Shown piece by piece: positions 1 to 11,174 of a stretch of 64,000 nt of DNA. The translations under genes were made by a program, and so were the position numbers. Location of the stretch: assembly GCF_036898095.1 (NCBI RefSeq), contig NC_090739.1:59858301-59922300 (forward strand), in the 5' to 3' direction. The first letter of the stretch is position 1. The number at the start of each line of letters is the position of its first letter. The notes beneath the pieces were generated by a model, which was not told the origin of the DNA, ran no database searches, and was given only the letters and a program-made list of their open reading frames with translations. Source of the DNA: Palaemon carinicauda (taxonomy: Eukaryota > Arthropoda > Malacostraca > Decapoda > Palaemonidae).

Positions 1-1735
1 CCACCCCCTTTTCCCGAATTCTTCCAACACTCCACCCCCACCCCCTTGTTGGAACAATATACCTCAGAACTCTTGAACAAAAAGGTAATAAGAAAAGTGA
101 AGTCCATCAAATTCCAGGGAAGGCTGTTTTGTGTTCCCAAGAAGGACTCTGACAAACTCAGAGTCATTCTAGACTTGTCTCCACTCAAGTTCATCGAGAA
201 CAACAAGTTCCGGATGCTTACCTTACAACACATAAGGACCCTTTTACCAAAAGGGGCATACAAAGTCTCAATAGACCTGGCAGATGCTTACTGGCACCTG
301 CCAATCAGCGCCCCCTCTCCTCCTACCTAGGATTCAGGATACAGAAGACAAAGTATGTCTTCACAGCCATGCCCTTTGGACTAAACATAGCCCCTAGGAT
401 ATTCACAAAACTTGCGGATACAATTGTCCAACAACTACGCTCAGAAGGAAGTCAGGTAGTAGCATAACTCGACGATTGGCTGGTGTGAGCAGCATCCAAG
501 ACGACTTGTCTACAAGCAGTCGAAATGTGATCCAGTTCCTGGAACACCTAAGCTTCAAGATTAACCGCAAGAAGTCTCGCCTTTCTCCAGCTCAGAAGTT
601 TCAAGGTTAGGAATCCATTGGAACTTACAGTCACACCGTCTCTCCGTTCCACTTAAGAAGAGGAGAGAGATAGCGGGATTTGTCAAGAGACTATTGAAAC
701 ACAAGAGGATTTCAAGATGCCAGCAGGAAAGAGTATTGGGTTCTCTCCAGTTCACAGCAGTGACAGACCCAGTGCTAAAAGCACAGTTAAAGGATGCGTC
801 AGGAGTCTGGAGAAGATACGCATCAATCACTCGAAGATATCAACAAAGGTTGACACCGACCTTACTGCGATTGCTACTAAGGCCGTGGTGAACAGCCAAG
901 AGCCTAGCACGAACAATTCCCTTACAACCACCTCAACCATCAGTGGTAATACACACATATGCCTCCCTGGAAGGATGGGGAGGCCATTCCCATCAAAGGA
1001 AAGTGCAGAGGAATTAGTCGCACCAGTTCAAGACCTTTCACATCAACTTTTTGTAGGCTAAGGCAGTCTTCCTAACGTTGAAGAAACTATCCCCTGGCAG
1101 GTCAGTCCACATTAGACTGGTCTGGGACAACGAGGTGATAGTAACATGTCAAAACAGACAAGGCTCGAGATCACCTCACATCAATCACATGATGTTAGCC
1201 ATCTTCTACCTGGCAAGGAAGAGAAGATGACATTTATCAGCAGTTCACCTGCAAGGGTTCCACAATGTGACGGCGGATGCTCTATCCAGGTGAAAGCCAA
1301 TAGAGACAGAATGGTCCCTAATGCAGACTCATTCTCCTTCATCTCGGAAAAAGTCCCAGAACTGCAGATCGACCTCTTCGCAACGAGCGACAACAAAAAA
1401 CTACCTCGTTATGTAGCCCCTTATGAGGACCCTCAAGCAGAAGCGACAGATGCCATGTCTCTCGACTGGAACAGATTGAATCGAATCTATCTGTTCCCAC
1501 CAACCAATCTCCTGATGAAAGTCCTCGACAAGCTAAGATCCTTCAGATGAACAGCGGCAGTAGTAGCTCTAAAATGGCCCAGAAGCAATTGGTTCCCTCT
1601 AGTTCTAGAATTGAAAATGAAGCAGTTTCCTCTGCCAAACCTAGTCTTATCCCAACTGGTTTAGAAGTAGACTGTCTACGCTTCATCCTTGAGAACCAAC
1701 AACCTACATCTCATGATTTTCTCGCCCTAGCAGCC
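1..1735 (+). pseudogene. DIRS pol (RT-RNase H) remnant of D1
   Basis: The RT is recognisable from the QGRLFCVPKKDSDKLRVILD segment (about 115-175) and DLADAYWHLPI (about 270-305). It is broken by a loss of one codon in LSPLNKF, a frameshift near 305, and two nonsense codons in and beside the YLDDWLVW catalytic box (TAA in place of the Tyr codon near 465, TGA in place of Trp near 487). RNase H and the following region (QIDLFATSDN...YEDPQAEA) continue in broken frames to about 1735. It cannot encode an active polymerase. Confidence 0.85.
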
Positions 1736-2684
1736 AAGAGAAGGTTTGGGATCTCAAAAGACAACATCGATTTCATCGAAGAATACAAGTCAAGTTCAAC
1801 TAGGATACAATATGAATCGTCTTGGAAGAAGTGGGTTTCCTTTGTGAAACCAAGGAAACCGACAGAAATATCAATAGATTTCTGTCTCTCCTTCTTCATC
1901 CACCTACACGAACAAGGCCTTGCTTCCACCACAATAACTACGTGTAAGTCGGCTTTGACTAGACCTCTTCTTTATGCCTTTCAGGTGGACCTTTCAGGTG
2001 AAATCTTCCTTTAAGATACCAAAAACATGCGCTAGACTCAAACCAGAAACCTTTCCAAACCCCATATCATGGTCATTGGACAAAGTCTTGCACTACGCAT
2101 CGAATATGAACAATGAGGATTGCACCCTAAAGGATCTGACACAAAGTGATATTTCTGTTTGCTATAGCCTCAGGGGCTAGAGTTAGTGAAATAGTGGCCT
2201 TATCCAGGAATGAAGGCCAGAGAACTGAACGGGAGAACTGAATCGTTTCCCTGATCCTACCTTTCTCGCCAAAAACGAGCTGCCCACCAAAAGGTGGGGT
2301 CCTTGGAGAATCTGCCCTCTAAAGGAAGATGTCTCTTTATGCCCAGTAGAGTGTCTTAAGGTCTATCTTCGAAGAACTTCAGACTTCAAGGAGGAACAGC
2401 TCTTCCGAGGCAAAACCTCAGGATCAAATTTATCCCTAAAACAAATGAGGGCGAAACTCGCCTACTTTATTTGCAGAGCGGATCCTGACAGTACACCCGC
2501 AGGTCACAATCCAAGAAAAGTTGTTTCTTCGTTGAACTTCTTTCAACATGTGGACTTTGATAGGCGCCGCTCATATACGGGTTGGAAATCATCCAGAGTC
2601 TTCTATAAACATTATGCGAAGCAAGTGCACGAGATAAAACACTTTGTGGTGGCGGCAGGTAGTGTCATAAAACCTGTCGTCTAG
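1715..2684 (+). pseudogene. Tyrosine recombinase remnant of D1
   Basis: This is a phage-integrase-like recombinase that in DIRS elements integrates a circular DNA copy. The N-terminal SAM-like half (FGISKDNIDFIEEYK, then KWVSFVKPRKP) is read to a stop at 2012-2014 after EIFL. The rest resumes in other frames: ASGARVSEIVALSR carries the first catalytic Arg, GHNPRKVVSS the H-x-x-R pair, and FYKHYAKQ the nucleophilic Tyr. All catalytic residues survive although the frame is broken. The CTTCCTTTAAG lesion at about 2004-2014 is shared with D2. Confidence 0.85.
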
Positions 2685-3336
2685 TGCTGCGATGAACAGT
2701 AGACTGTTTTGGGACTCTATATAGGTGCAGAATCTAACCAATAACACCAGTGCCGTGTGAACATTTATACACAGTGTTGAAGCATATCCAACATCTAAGT
2801 GAAACTAAACAAATTAATTTCACATTATTGAGTGGCATTTTAACAAATGAATTAATATATGTATATTCTTCCCTTACAGATTAAAAATTTATATATAACC
2901 AGGATGTTCATATATGCAGGCTAGATTCCTTCTCACGATACATTACTATCATTTTGTTTTGGTTATGAAAATAAAAACAAAAAATGTATATGCATCTTCT
3001 TTATCCTCATAATCACAATAAAAGATTCCAGAGCCTTTCTATTTTCCTTAAATAGATACCTTGTTAGTATGAATTCCAAAGAACAACCAGGTAATCTCGG
3101 AAGAAGTTTCCCTCACGTTCCTACAGAAATGCAAACTTTGAATCCTTATAGTCAAAGTCGATAATTTCCCAGTAGGGGGCAGGAAGCCCTAAGTTACTTC
3201 TAAACTTAGCGGATATGACAAATAACGGTAATATCATATATAAAGGTCTAGGAGACCATATAAGGAACTCATTCAAAGTTAAGGCACTCGTACAAACCGA
3301 CAGATATAGTACTTTCAAGTTAATTCTCTGGTAAGC
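2685..3336 (+). other. 3' UTR of D1
   Basis: This 650-bp A/T-rich stretch between the YR stop and the ICR holds no ORF I would trust. Its start resembles the D2 3' UTR (about 10671-11144), and its last bases (AATTCTCTGGTA) match the sequence just before the ICR in the other copies. Confidence 0.6.
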
Positions 3337-3431
3337 TTCCATCAGGATGACATGGCCGAGCCCAAAAAACGGATTTTGGGCAAAGATAAAAATCTATTTT
3401 TGGGTGAGATAGCCATGTCATCCTAATGGAT
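3337..3431 (+). repeat. Internal complementary region (ICR) of D1
   Basis: This is an imperfect palindrome of about 95 bp. Its left half (CTTCCATCAGG...GAGCCCAAAAAA) is complementary to the outermost left end seen in intact copies. Its right half (CGGATTTTGGG...CATCCTAATGGA) is complementary to the outermost right end of the same element at 3816-3876. In DIRS1 such a region is thought to splint the two ends during circularisation. Confidence 0.85.
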
Positions 3432-3876
3432 CCACCCTTCTTTCAAAAAAAAAAAAAAAAAAACTAGTTAATGAAACGATCCCACCCGAAACTACTCTAT
3501 CTGCTGCTATTCCTGCTTAAATGCAACAAGGAATGAAGGGCTGTAGTAGTACAGGGAGAGGGTCCACCGGGTACCTTGATATCGGCTCCCCTTCGTTTGC
3601 CACTCTTACCCCTCAAAGAGTTAAATTTATTCGGGGTGAAAATTGCTATGTGTCGTATCAAAAAATACGTCCCCTGATATTATGTGATATCCTTAAAGTT
3701 ATATTAAGGATACTCGCGCCAGGAGTTAGAATTCTGGAGACCTATGGTTAATTCTCTGGGAGTATCACTGTAGCAAATATAGCAAATATCCCTTTAAAAG
3801 CTACCTTAAGGAACCTTCCATCAGGATGACATGGCTATCTCACCCAAAAATAGATTTTTTGCTTTGTTTAAAATCC
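3432..3876 (+). repeat. Right ITR of D1
   Basis: This is the reverse complement of the conserved 5' terminal block seen in the other copies (GGAGTTAGAATTCTGG, TTAATTCTCTGGGA, GGAACCTTCCATCAGGATG), ending in ATAGATTTTTTGC...AAAATCC. A 19-base A tract at about 3446-3464 interrupts its inner part and may be a later expansion. Confidence 0.8.
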
Positions 3877-5341
3877 ATTTATTATTTCTCTTCCTAATAC
3901 GTAACTTTACTTTTCATATACGGCAGGAGCCCCGGTGGTAATAACCTTAGCCGTGGTTCCTACCAGAGCTAGGCTAGCCTCGCTCATATATACGTTAGTA
4001 AAGTAATTCCCCATGTTTAGCCTCACCCTATCGTTCCTTATTAATTCGTATGAGGACTTACATCCTCTAGAATTTATGGATTAGGTTTGATATACATTCT
4101 GTTTTAGAGATAAGAGGCTAAACTGTTCCTCCCTCCCTGAGTGCCGCCGCCATTACAGGCGGCAACCACTGTCTTTCCTCATTGCCGTCAAGTAGAACTC
4201 CGGCTTTGGGTTAGATAGTAATTAACTCAGGGTGCCCTTGTCTTGACGCCGACGATATTGCCAGCAAAGGAATCATGTTTTCTCTGCCGCTGACGACATC
4301 GTCACCACGGGAAGCCATGCTTCCCAAGTCCACTGCCGAAGGTAGGCGGCATACCTGCCGCCACCTCTCTTCCCAGTGAACTACAAGACCCTTTCCCTTC
4401 CCCCTCCTGTCCTTTAGTATCGGCATAGCCGTCACAACATTCTTTCACTGATATTCTGACAGTCATCCTGGCTTGCCAGGTTATCTGCGTTGCCGGCCGG
4501 TATCCTACCGGTAGCAGTTAGTTCAAGTGAATGTCATGGAGGAAAGATTGAGCCGCCCTGACGGCTGCCGGTGGGAAACCCAACATACTTTTGAGAAGTC
4601 CTCAGCCCTCTCTTGGTCTGCCATCCACAATTATTGCTGCCAGCTGTACTCTTTTGTGGATGGATGGAAGCCAGAATCAGATGGATTCTTATCCCTTCCA
4701 TTGGAACTCTCTTTCTGGCAAGGAGACAGTGGGCGACCTGGTAGTCCTCCTACACTTCCAATTGTTGTGCTATTCCATGATAATAGGAAACTCTACTTCC
4801 TTAACGCTTTCTCTCTCTCTATCAGTTAGTGCCGCCAGGTACTAACCTAACCCCGGCAGTGCGCCGGCTGAACTACAGTATACAAATATACAGTAGTACA
4901 CTTACTTTCTGACATACCCTGTGTTTCATATCAGTCTATTGTTGGGATCACGATATTATGTTGAGGTTGAGTAATCCCTCAACACCGAGATGGTTTCTTC
5001 GATCATTGGGACCCTAATAAATCACCGATCAGTGTTAATATATAATACAGGTAGATAATGTTAGTATAGCGCTTACTAACCCTAATTCTAGTCCCTAGAG
5101 TTTACTCTTACCTTGTATTCTTCCTATCAGGGAACTAAAATATTAATTACTGACGGAGGTCTCAGCAATGGCCTGAGAGGGGAAACACTGATATGTCTTT
5201 TCTACTCCCTTTCAAGCTTACTATCCTAAGCTATCATAAACGATAGTAATTACTATTGTTGATGAAAATTGTATGCTTTTATATCACTGATATAAAAAAT
5301 TATATACTCATTGAGCCCCTTTTCTTTTACATGAGGAGCCA
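3877..5341 (+). other. Leader of D2, upstream of gag
   Basis: Non-coding. A GC-rich segment at about 4130-4560 contains GCCGCC and GCCGG motifs like the leaders of D4 to D7. The 3' end is a pyrimidine tract (TTTTCTTTTACATGAG, about 5318-5333) at the place of the conserved gag splice acceptor. Here ACAG has become ACATGAG, so the next AG would be used if the site still works. Confidence 0.6.
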
Positions 5342-7440
5342 ATGGAGAAGTGTGCAGCCTTAGCCTGCAACCACAAAGGCAAAGACTTTTGTGGCCACAC
5401 GAAGTGCAGGACTCATGCCCCAGCTGCATAATGTCGGGAGTCCTCAAGTATTGGGACCCAAAGGGTTGCCCCACCTGTTTGGCCCTGCTGGCCAACGGCT
5501 TCGGAGAAGCTCCCTCAGTCAACATAGAGACTAGAGAAACACCGAGGGAGACCCTTCGCAAATGGGTAAGTATATTCCAAATAAATTTTCAGGGACCGGA
5601 CTTACCCAACGACTCCCTGAGGTGCCTACTGTTCCCCAAGGCTCTATCAAACGTGGTGGTGCCCCAGGAACAGGTCCAGTTTTCCCTCATACAACTGAAG
5701 ATCGACGCAGACATAGACAAGGCACTGGAAGGCATGGACATCCACCAAGAAAAGACGTCAGAAGTGTCCACTGACACTGAGAAGGCCCTACTAAAAGGAG
5801 GTCCTGAAGAAGACGTGGAACATCCACAAGCGGAGGAAGAAGGATCCGTTTCAACGGCAACCGAAGACCCTCAGTTCGCCGTAATGGCATACCAACCTAT
5901 GCCGTCAACCTCTTCAATCCCAACTCCACAACCAGTGGCACATGCCGTTAAGAACGAAGAGATCCTCACTTCGATTCAACGGACGATGGAGTTGTTCCAA
6001 AAGGTACTAAAGACAATGAGAGAATCACTCAGACTGTAACAGATACTATTGCAGGAGAGGACGAACTGCCCTGGACCTACCAAGAGCTCTACTAAGAAGC
6101 CCCTTAAGGTGCTGAATCTCTCTCACCGCTCCGAAACCAGACCCTGGAGGTATGCGGAGCATATGCCCATGATGAATGGGAAACTATTCATCTCGGAGAA
6201 GTCGGGGACTAAATTGATTGAAGATCTTGAGTTCTTGCCTAACTTTTCGGCTTACCCAGACTGTTACGTGAGACTGCGGGATGAACATGCAAACCGTGAG
6301 GAAACGGTACCCAAAGAGGTCATTGTCTTCGAGCATGACAAGGCGCAAGCCATCCTCCTGAAAAGGAGCCGGGAACACCAACTCCAAAGTCTCAGCACTG
6401 AGCAAGAGACATCCCACCTTTCTTGCTCCTTCCTCCATCTCTTTCCCCTTTTCGGAGAAAGCACTAGACTTTGCCGTCAAGGCAGTCGACGAGGGCAAAC
6501 CCTGCCCAGCCCTAGAGGAATGCAAACCATTATCTCTAGCACTGCCTGCGAAGAGAATTGGAAGGATGTTCACCTAACCTTCTCCGTATCTAAGTTGGAT
6601 CCAGAGATAGCAGGCCAGCAGTTCAATGAGAATCTTCCGAAGTTGCCAGACCATCTTCTGAGGAGGGAACAGGAGACGAAGGAGAGACTTGCGGCCTCCC
6701 TTTCTCATCAGAACTGCCTGGAAATGAGTGCACGTCTACAGAACGCCCCAGAAATGTTTATTTTCCTGGCTAAGTCCCACATGGGTACGCTTGTGAAAGA
6801 CTTATATGCCTTCCTCAAAGCGAGGAGAGCCTGCAGAGAGTTCCTTTTGGCCTTAGCACCCATAAGATATGAACCAAGGAAACTGATTACCTTGAACATC
6901 TAGGGTAAAGATCTTTTCCCACAGGAACTGGTCCAAGAAATCATAGCCAGAGCAACCACGGAGAACTGGAACCTTCTCCAAAAGTGAGGCATGAGCTCAA
7001 AGAGGAAATCTTCCTCAGACGGAGGTCCCCAGCCTAAGAATAAAAAGGCAAGGAGACCACGCAGACCTGCACAACTTTCTGCCCTGACTATGACCACGAT
7101 GCCTCAGACCACTTTCCAGATGGTCCCTCAACAACTGGTAGCTCAGTCGCCAATGTTTAACCCCAAAATTGAGAGGCAGTCGTCTTCCTTTTGCCTTAGT
7201 CAGAAAGGAAATGGCCCTAAGAGAAGTTCACCCGAAGGTGACTCCTCCCGGGGCCGAGTAGGACGTGGTCACGAAAACAAATCCACAGGACCCCCCATCC
7301 AAAGAGGGGTTCCAGGTAGGAGGCAGACCATATCACTTTCGGGATCTCTGGACCTTCGATCCCTGGGCCCACAGCCTATTAACGAATGGACTCGGGTGGA
7401 AATAGAACAGAACTCCACCCCGTTTTCCACCCTTTCGTGA
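5342..7440 (+). pseudogene. DIRS gag-like ORF of D2
   Basis: Homologous along its length to the intact 649-residue gag of D6. The N-terminal zinc-binding motif (GHTKCRTHAPAA region) is read from the ATG at 5342 and is followed by a frameshift near 5430. The frame then runs through KYWDPKGCPTC and the acidic middle to a stop at 6037, continues through PDCYVRL, and hits TAG at 6901 and TGA at 6985 where relatives have TGG (NIWGK, KWGMS). Two compensating frameshifts lie between about 6370 and 6560. The C-terminal basic tail (SSKRKSSSDGGPQPKNKK) is preserved. The stop at 7438 is a TGA, as in D5 and D6. Confidence 0.8.
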
Positions 7441-7952
7441 GAAGAATATACCTCAGAACTCTGTAACAAGAAGGTAATGAGGAAAGCGAAGTCCATCAAA
7501 TTCCAGGGAAGGCTGTTTTATGTTCCCAAGAAAGACTCAGACAAACTCAGAGTCATTCTAGACTTGTCTCCACTCAACAAGTTCATCGAGAACAGAAAGT
7601 TCCAGATGCTTACTCGGCAACACATAAGGACCCTTCTACCCAAAGGAGCAAACAGTCTCAATAGACCCAACAGATGCTCACTGGCATCTTCTATTGAGCC
7701 ACCCTTTCTCCTCCTACCTAGGATTCATACTACAGAAGAAGTGTGTCTTCAGAGCAATGCCCTTCGGACTGAATACAGCCCCAAGGATATTCACGAAGCC
7801 GGCAGACACAATCGTCCAGCAGCTACACTCCGAAAGAGTTCAATTACTAGCATATCTAGACGATTGACTGGTATGGACAGCATCCAATACTACTTGTCTG
7901 CAGGCAGCCAACAAGGTGATCCAGTTTCTGGAACACCTGGGCTTCATCATCA
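7441..7952 (+). pseudogene. 5' part of RT of D2
   Basis: Sequence closely similar to D1 codes for the start of RT (GRLFYVPKKDSDKLRVILDL, then LNKFIENRKFQMLT). It is frameshifted near 7650 and has TGA directly after AYLDD (about 7865). It stops at about 7952 in the segment equivalent to FLEHLGF, where unrelated BEL-like sequence begins. About 400 bp of RT/RNase H, relative to D1, are missing at this junction. Confidence 0.8.
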
Positions 7953-8262
7953 ATTAAGTTTGAACGAAAAGGATAGATCATCTTTTCATCCTCCAAGAAA
8001 GTGGGAAAAAGGGGAAATTGCTCTCTTTTTTAAATTACCTTCCAAATCTAGAACTTATTGGCCGTTAGTTAGAATAGTTGAAACATTCAGTGACAACAAA
8101 GGGGTTGTACGTACTGTTCGTATTATTAAGCCTGATAAAAGTGAAAGTGAAATTAATGTTAGTTTTTTAATACCTTTAGAATTATATTCTGAACTTAATG
8201 ATCCTAATTTATATGTTCAAATTGAAGAACAAGAGGAAAATGTTAGTGAATTGGAGACATAA
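7953..8262 (+). pseudogene. C-terminal integrase tail of a BEL/Pao-like pol
   Basis: The segment WPLVRIVETFSDNKGVVRTV matches the layout of the integrase C-terminal domain of the intact BEL element in this window (WPLGRVVETYPDDDGVVHSA), with FLIPLEL aligning to HLVPLEI. It is in frame by chance with the broken RT frame upstream, giving a chimeric ORF from 7477 to 8262. It is too divergent to come from the same BEL family. Confidence 0.7.
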
Positions 8263-8372
8263 AATACCTGACACTGGAACAGCTTTGCCCAATGAAACAT
8301 CTACTAGGCCTACCCGTAGTTCTGCTCTTGCCTCCTGAAACCTAATAAGAAGCCTAGCTCGGGAGGGTAGAT

Positions 8373-8977
8373 TGTAAACAATGGTTTGTTTTTTGTTTTA
8401 TAAAAGTTGTCTTTTGTTGTCGAGTTAATCTGTCAAAATGGTTCTTAGTGTAACCACTTTTTTTTTGTTGATTGGGAAGATGTAGAAATAGTTGACTAGA
8501 GAATGGTAATTGCATTCGTGGGAGAATAGTCGAATTGACTAATTAGTTCCTTACTTTTTGTTCTCATTTTTGGTGTTCGTTTATGGACGGAAAGTAAACT
8601 GAATGATTGCCATTTGTTAATGTTAAATGTAAATTTTTAACTTTCCCCTTTTTGTATTCTAATTGAATTGATTAATTTAATGTTAAATGTATTCCTTATA
8701 AGAAAACAGTTTTGTTTTCCCGTCTTTATTTTTCAACGGTTGTTCGAGAGTTTCGGACAAAGTAAAAGTAAACAGGAGTTGATGACAAGTTTTGGTCCGA
8801 CAAGGAGTTCAGTCTCTGCAGAATTTCAGTACCGGCTGGACCTTGAGAACGAGTGTTCTTTTGCCTTTAAAAGTGAATTTAAAATTCGAACCCAAGACGA
8901 TTGTTCCTGGAAATAGTGCAGGTAAGTTGAAAAATAAAGACTTGCCTAATATTGATTTGAGTTAGATATTTCTAACA
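8373..8977 (+). repeat. Solo-appearing 3' LTR of the BEL-like fragment
   Basis: About 605 bp, A/T-rich, beginning TGTAAACAATGG and ending TATTTCTAACA (TG...CA rule), preceded by a polypurine tract. No partner LTR is present in the window, so the ends are deduced from the termini and from the resumption of DIRS sequence. No confident coding sequence. Confidence 0.55.
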
Positions 8978-9710
8978 TTAGAAGGGTGGGGAGGCCATTC
9001 CCAACAAAGGAAAGTGCAGGGGAATTGGTCGCACCAGTTCAAAACCTTTCTCATCAAAATCTTGGAGGCTATGGCAGCCTTCCTAACATTGAAGAAACTA
9101 TCCCCTCGCAGATCAGTCCACATCAGACTGGTCTTAGACAACGAGGTGATAGTAAGATGTCTAAACCGACAAGGCTCGAGATCACCTCACATTAATCACA
9201 TGATGCTAGCCGTCTTTTACCTGGCAAGGAAGAGAAGATGGCACTTATCAGCAGTTCACCTGCAAGGGTTCCGCAATGTGACGGCGGATGCTCTATCCAG
9301 GCGAAAGCCGATAAAGACAGAATGGTCCCTAGACGCAGACTCATTCTCCTTCATCTTGGAAAAAGTCCCAGAACTGCAGATTGACCTCTTCGCAACGAGC
9401 GACAAGAAACTACCTCGATATGAAGCACCTTACGAGGACCCTCAAGCAGAACAGATGGAATCAAATCTATCTGTTCCCACCAACCAATCTCCTGCTGAAG
9501 GTCCTCAACAAGCTAATATCCTTCAGAGGAACAGCAGCAGTAGTGGCCCCCAAATGGCCCAGAAGCAATTGGTTCCCTCTAGTTCTAGAATTGAAACTGA
9601 AGCTGTTTCCTCTGCCGAACCCAGTATTATCTCAACTGGTTCAGAAGTCGACTTACTACGCTTCATCCTTGAGAACCAACAACCTACATCTCATGATTTT
9701 CTCGCCCTAG
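8978..9710 (+). pseudogene. RNase H and downstream pol region of D2
   Basis: It resumes within RNase H just after the first catalytic Asp (missing HTDAS), with KILEAMAAFLTLKKL (Glu), VLDNEVIVRCLNRQ (Asp) and LQGFRNVTADALSR (final Asp). It continues through LQIDLFATSDKKLPRYEAPY and breaks, with about 20 codons around DAMSLDW lost near 9450, before IYLFPPTNLLLKVLNKL in another frame. The loss of the first RNase H Asp makes it inactive. Confidence 0.75.
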
Positions 9711-10670
9711 CAGCCAAGAAAAGGTTTGGGATCTCAAAAGACAAGATCGACTTTATGGAAGAATACAAGTCAAGTTTAACTAGGAAACAATATGAATCGT
9801 CTTGGAAGAAGTGGGTTTCCTTTGTGAAACCAAGGAAACCGACAGAAATATCAATAGATTTCTGTCTCTCCTTCATTCACCAACACGAACAAGGCCTGGC
9901 TTCCACCACAATAACTGTGTGTAAGTCGGCTTTGACTAGATCTCTTCTTTACGCCTTTCAGGTGGACTTTTCATATGAAATCTTCCTTTAAGATACCAAA
10001 AACATGCGCTAGACTCAAACCAGCAACCCCTCCAAAGCTCATATCATGGTCATTGGACAAAGTCTTGCACTATGCTTCAAATATGAACAATAAGGATTGC
10101 ACACTAAAGGATCTATCCCAGAAAGTGATATTTCTGTTTGCTATAGCCTCAGGGGCTAGAGTTAGTGAAATAGTGGCCTTATCCAGGAATGAAGGCCATA
10201 TTCAGTTCACAGAAACGGGAGAACTGAACCTTTTCCCTCATCCTACCTTTCTCGCCAAAAATGAGCTGCCCACCAAAAGGTGGGGTCCTTGGAGAATCTG
10301 CCCTCTGAAGGAAGATGTCTCTCTATGTCCAGTAGAATGTCTTAAGGTCTATCTTCGAAGAACTTCAGACTTCAAGGAGGGACAGCTCTTCCGAGGCGAA
10401 ACCTCAGGATCAAATTTATCCCTAAAACAACTGAGGGCGAAACTCACCTACTCTATTCGCAGAGCGGATCCTGACAGTACACCCGCAGGTCATGATCCAA
10501 GAAAAGTTCCTTCTTCGTTGAACTTCTTTCAACACATGGACTTTGATAGGCTCTGCTCATATTCAGGGTTGAAATCATCCAGAGTCTTCTAAAAACATTA
10601 TGCAAAGCAAGAGCACGAGATAAAACACTTTGTGGTTGAGGCAGATAGTGTCATAAAACCTGTCGTCTAG
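9700..10670 (+). pseudogene. Tyrosine recombinase remnant of D2
   Basis: The N-terminal half (FGISKDKIDFMEEYK, KWVSFVKPRKP) ends at a stop after EIFL at 9989-9991, the same lesion as D1. The catalytic half is read from about 9975: ASGARVSEIVALSR (Arg), GHDPRKVPSS (H-x-x-R), then TAA at 10590 four codons before the catalytic Tyr (KHYAKQ). The natural end is the TAG at 10668. Confidence 0.85.
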
Positions 10671-11144
10671 TGCTGCGAAGAACAGTGGACTGTTTTGGGA
10701 CTCAACAGTTTATCGGGTGAATAGGTGTTAATACCCTCGAGTATATTACCTTCTAGTGAGAATCCCTATGGTGATTAATGGACTGTTCTATACAGGTGCA
10801 GAATCTAACCAATAACACCAGTGCCGTGTGAAAATTTGACCACAGTGTTGAAGCATATCCAACATCTAAGTGAAACTAGGGAAAATTAACTTCATATTTT
10901 TTGAGTGGCATTTTAACAAATAAATTCTTCCTTTACAGGTCCAAAATATTTGTATAACCATGACGTTCATATATACAAGGCTAGATTCCTTCTCATTATT
11001 TTGTTTTACTTATGAAAATAAAAAATAAAAATGTATCTGCATCTTCTTTTATACTCAGTATTAAAATAAAAGATTCCAGAGATTTTCTATTTTCCTTAAA
11101 TAGATATCTTGATGGTAATGATTTCCAAAGTTCAGCTAGGTAAT
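10671..11144 (+). other. 3' UTR of D2
   Basis: A/T-rich non-coding sequence similar to the D1 3' UTR (for example CATATCCAACATCTAAGTG and AAAAGATTCCAGAG in both). The similarity stops near 11145, well before where an ICR would be. A small hairpin (CTCAAAACTAG / CTAGCTTTTGAG, 11145-11174) sits at the break. Confidence 0.55.
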
Positions 11145-11174
11145 CTCAAAACTAGTTTCACCCTAGCTTTTGAG

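Larger units (their letters stand above)
1..3876 (+). mobile_element. DIRS-type YR retrotransposon D1 (5' part outside window)
   Basis: This is the 3' portion of a DIRS-like element in + orientation: decayed RT/RNase H, tyrosine recombinase, 3' UTR, internal complementary region and right ITR ending in AAATCC at 3876. Its gag, leader and left ITR would lie left of the window. D2 leader-like sequence without a left ITR follows directly, which suggests that D1 inserted into the leader of D2; that is inference because the other junction is not visible. D1 is closest to D2 among the copies here. Confidence 0.85.
7953..8977 (+). mobile_element. 5'-truncated BEL/Pao-like LTR element fragment in D2
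   Basis: The fragment holds the last ~100 codons of a pol polyprotein, a purine-rich tract just before 8373 (GGGAGGGTAGA), and one LTR (TGTAAACA...TTCTAACA). DIRS sequence resumes immediately after it (GAAGGGTGGGGAGG). Everything upstream in the element is missing, together with the DIRS bases that should lie at the junction, so an insertion followed by a deletion is the simplest history. Confidence 0.65.
3877..11144 (+). mobile_element. DIRS-type YR retrotransposon D2 (decayed, ends missing)
   Basis: This is a + strand element with leader, gag, 5' RT, a foreign BEL-like 3' fragment, then RNase H, YR and 3' UTR. No left ITR is seen at 3877, where D1 abuts, and no ICR or right ITR is seen after about 11144. 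Either those ends were deleted or they lie elsewhere through nesting. Several frameshifts and nonsense codons show it is dead. Confidence 0.8.

Noticed and set aside
7477..8262. A 261-codon gene of new function
   Set aside because: It is an accidental fusion of a frameshifted RT with the tail of a BEL integrase.
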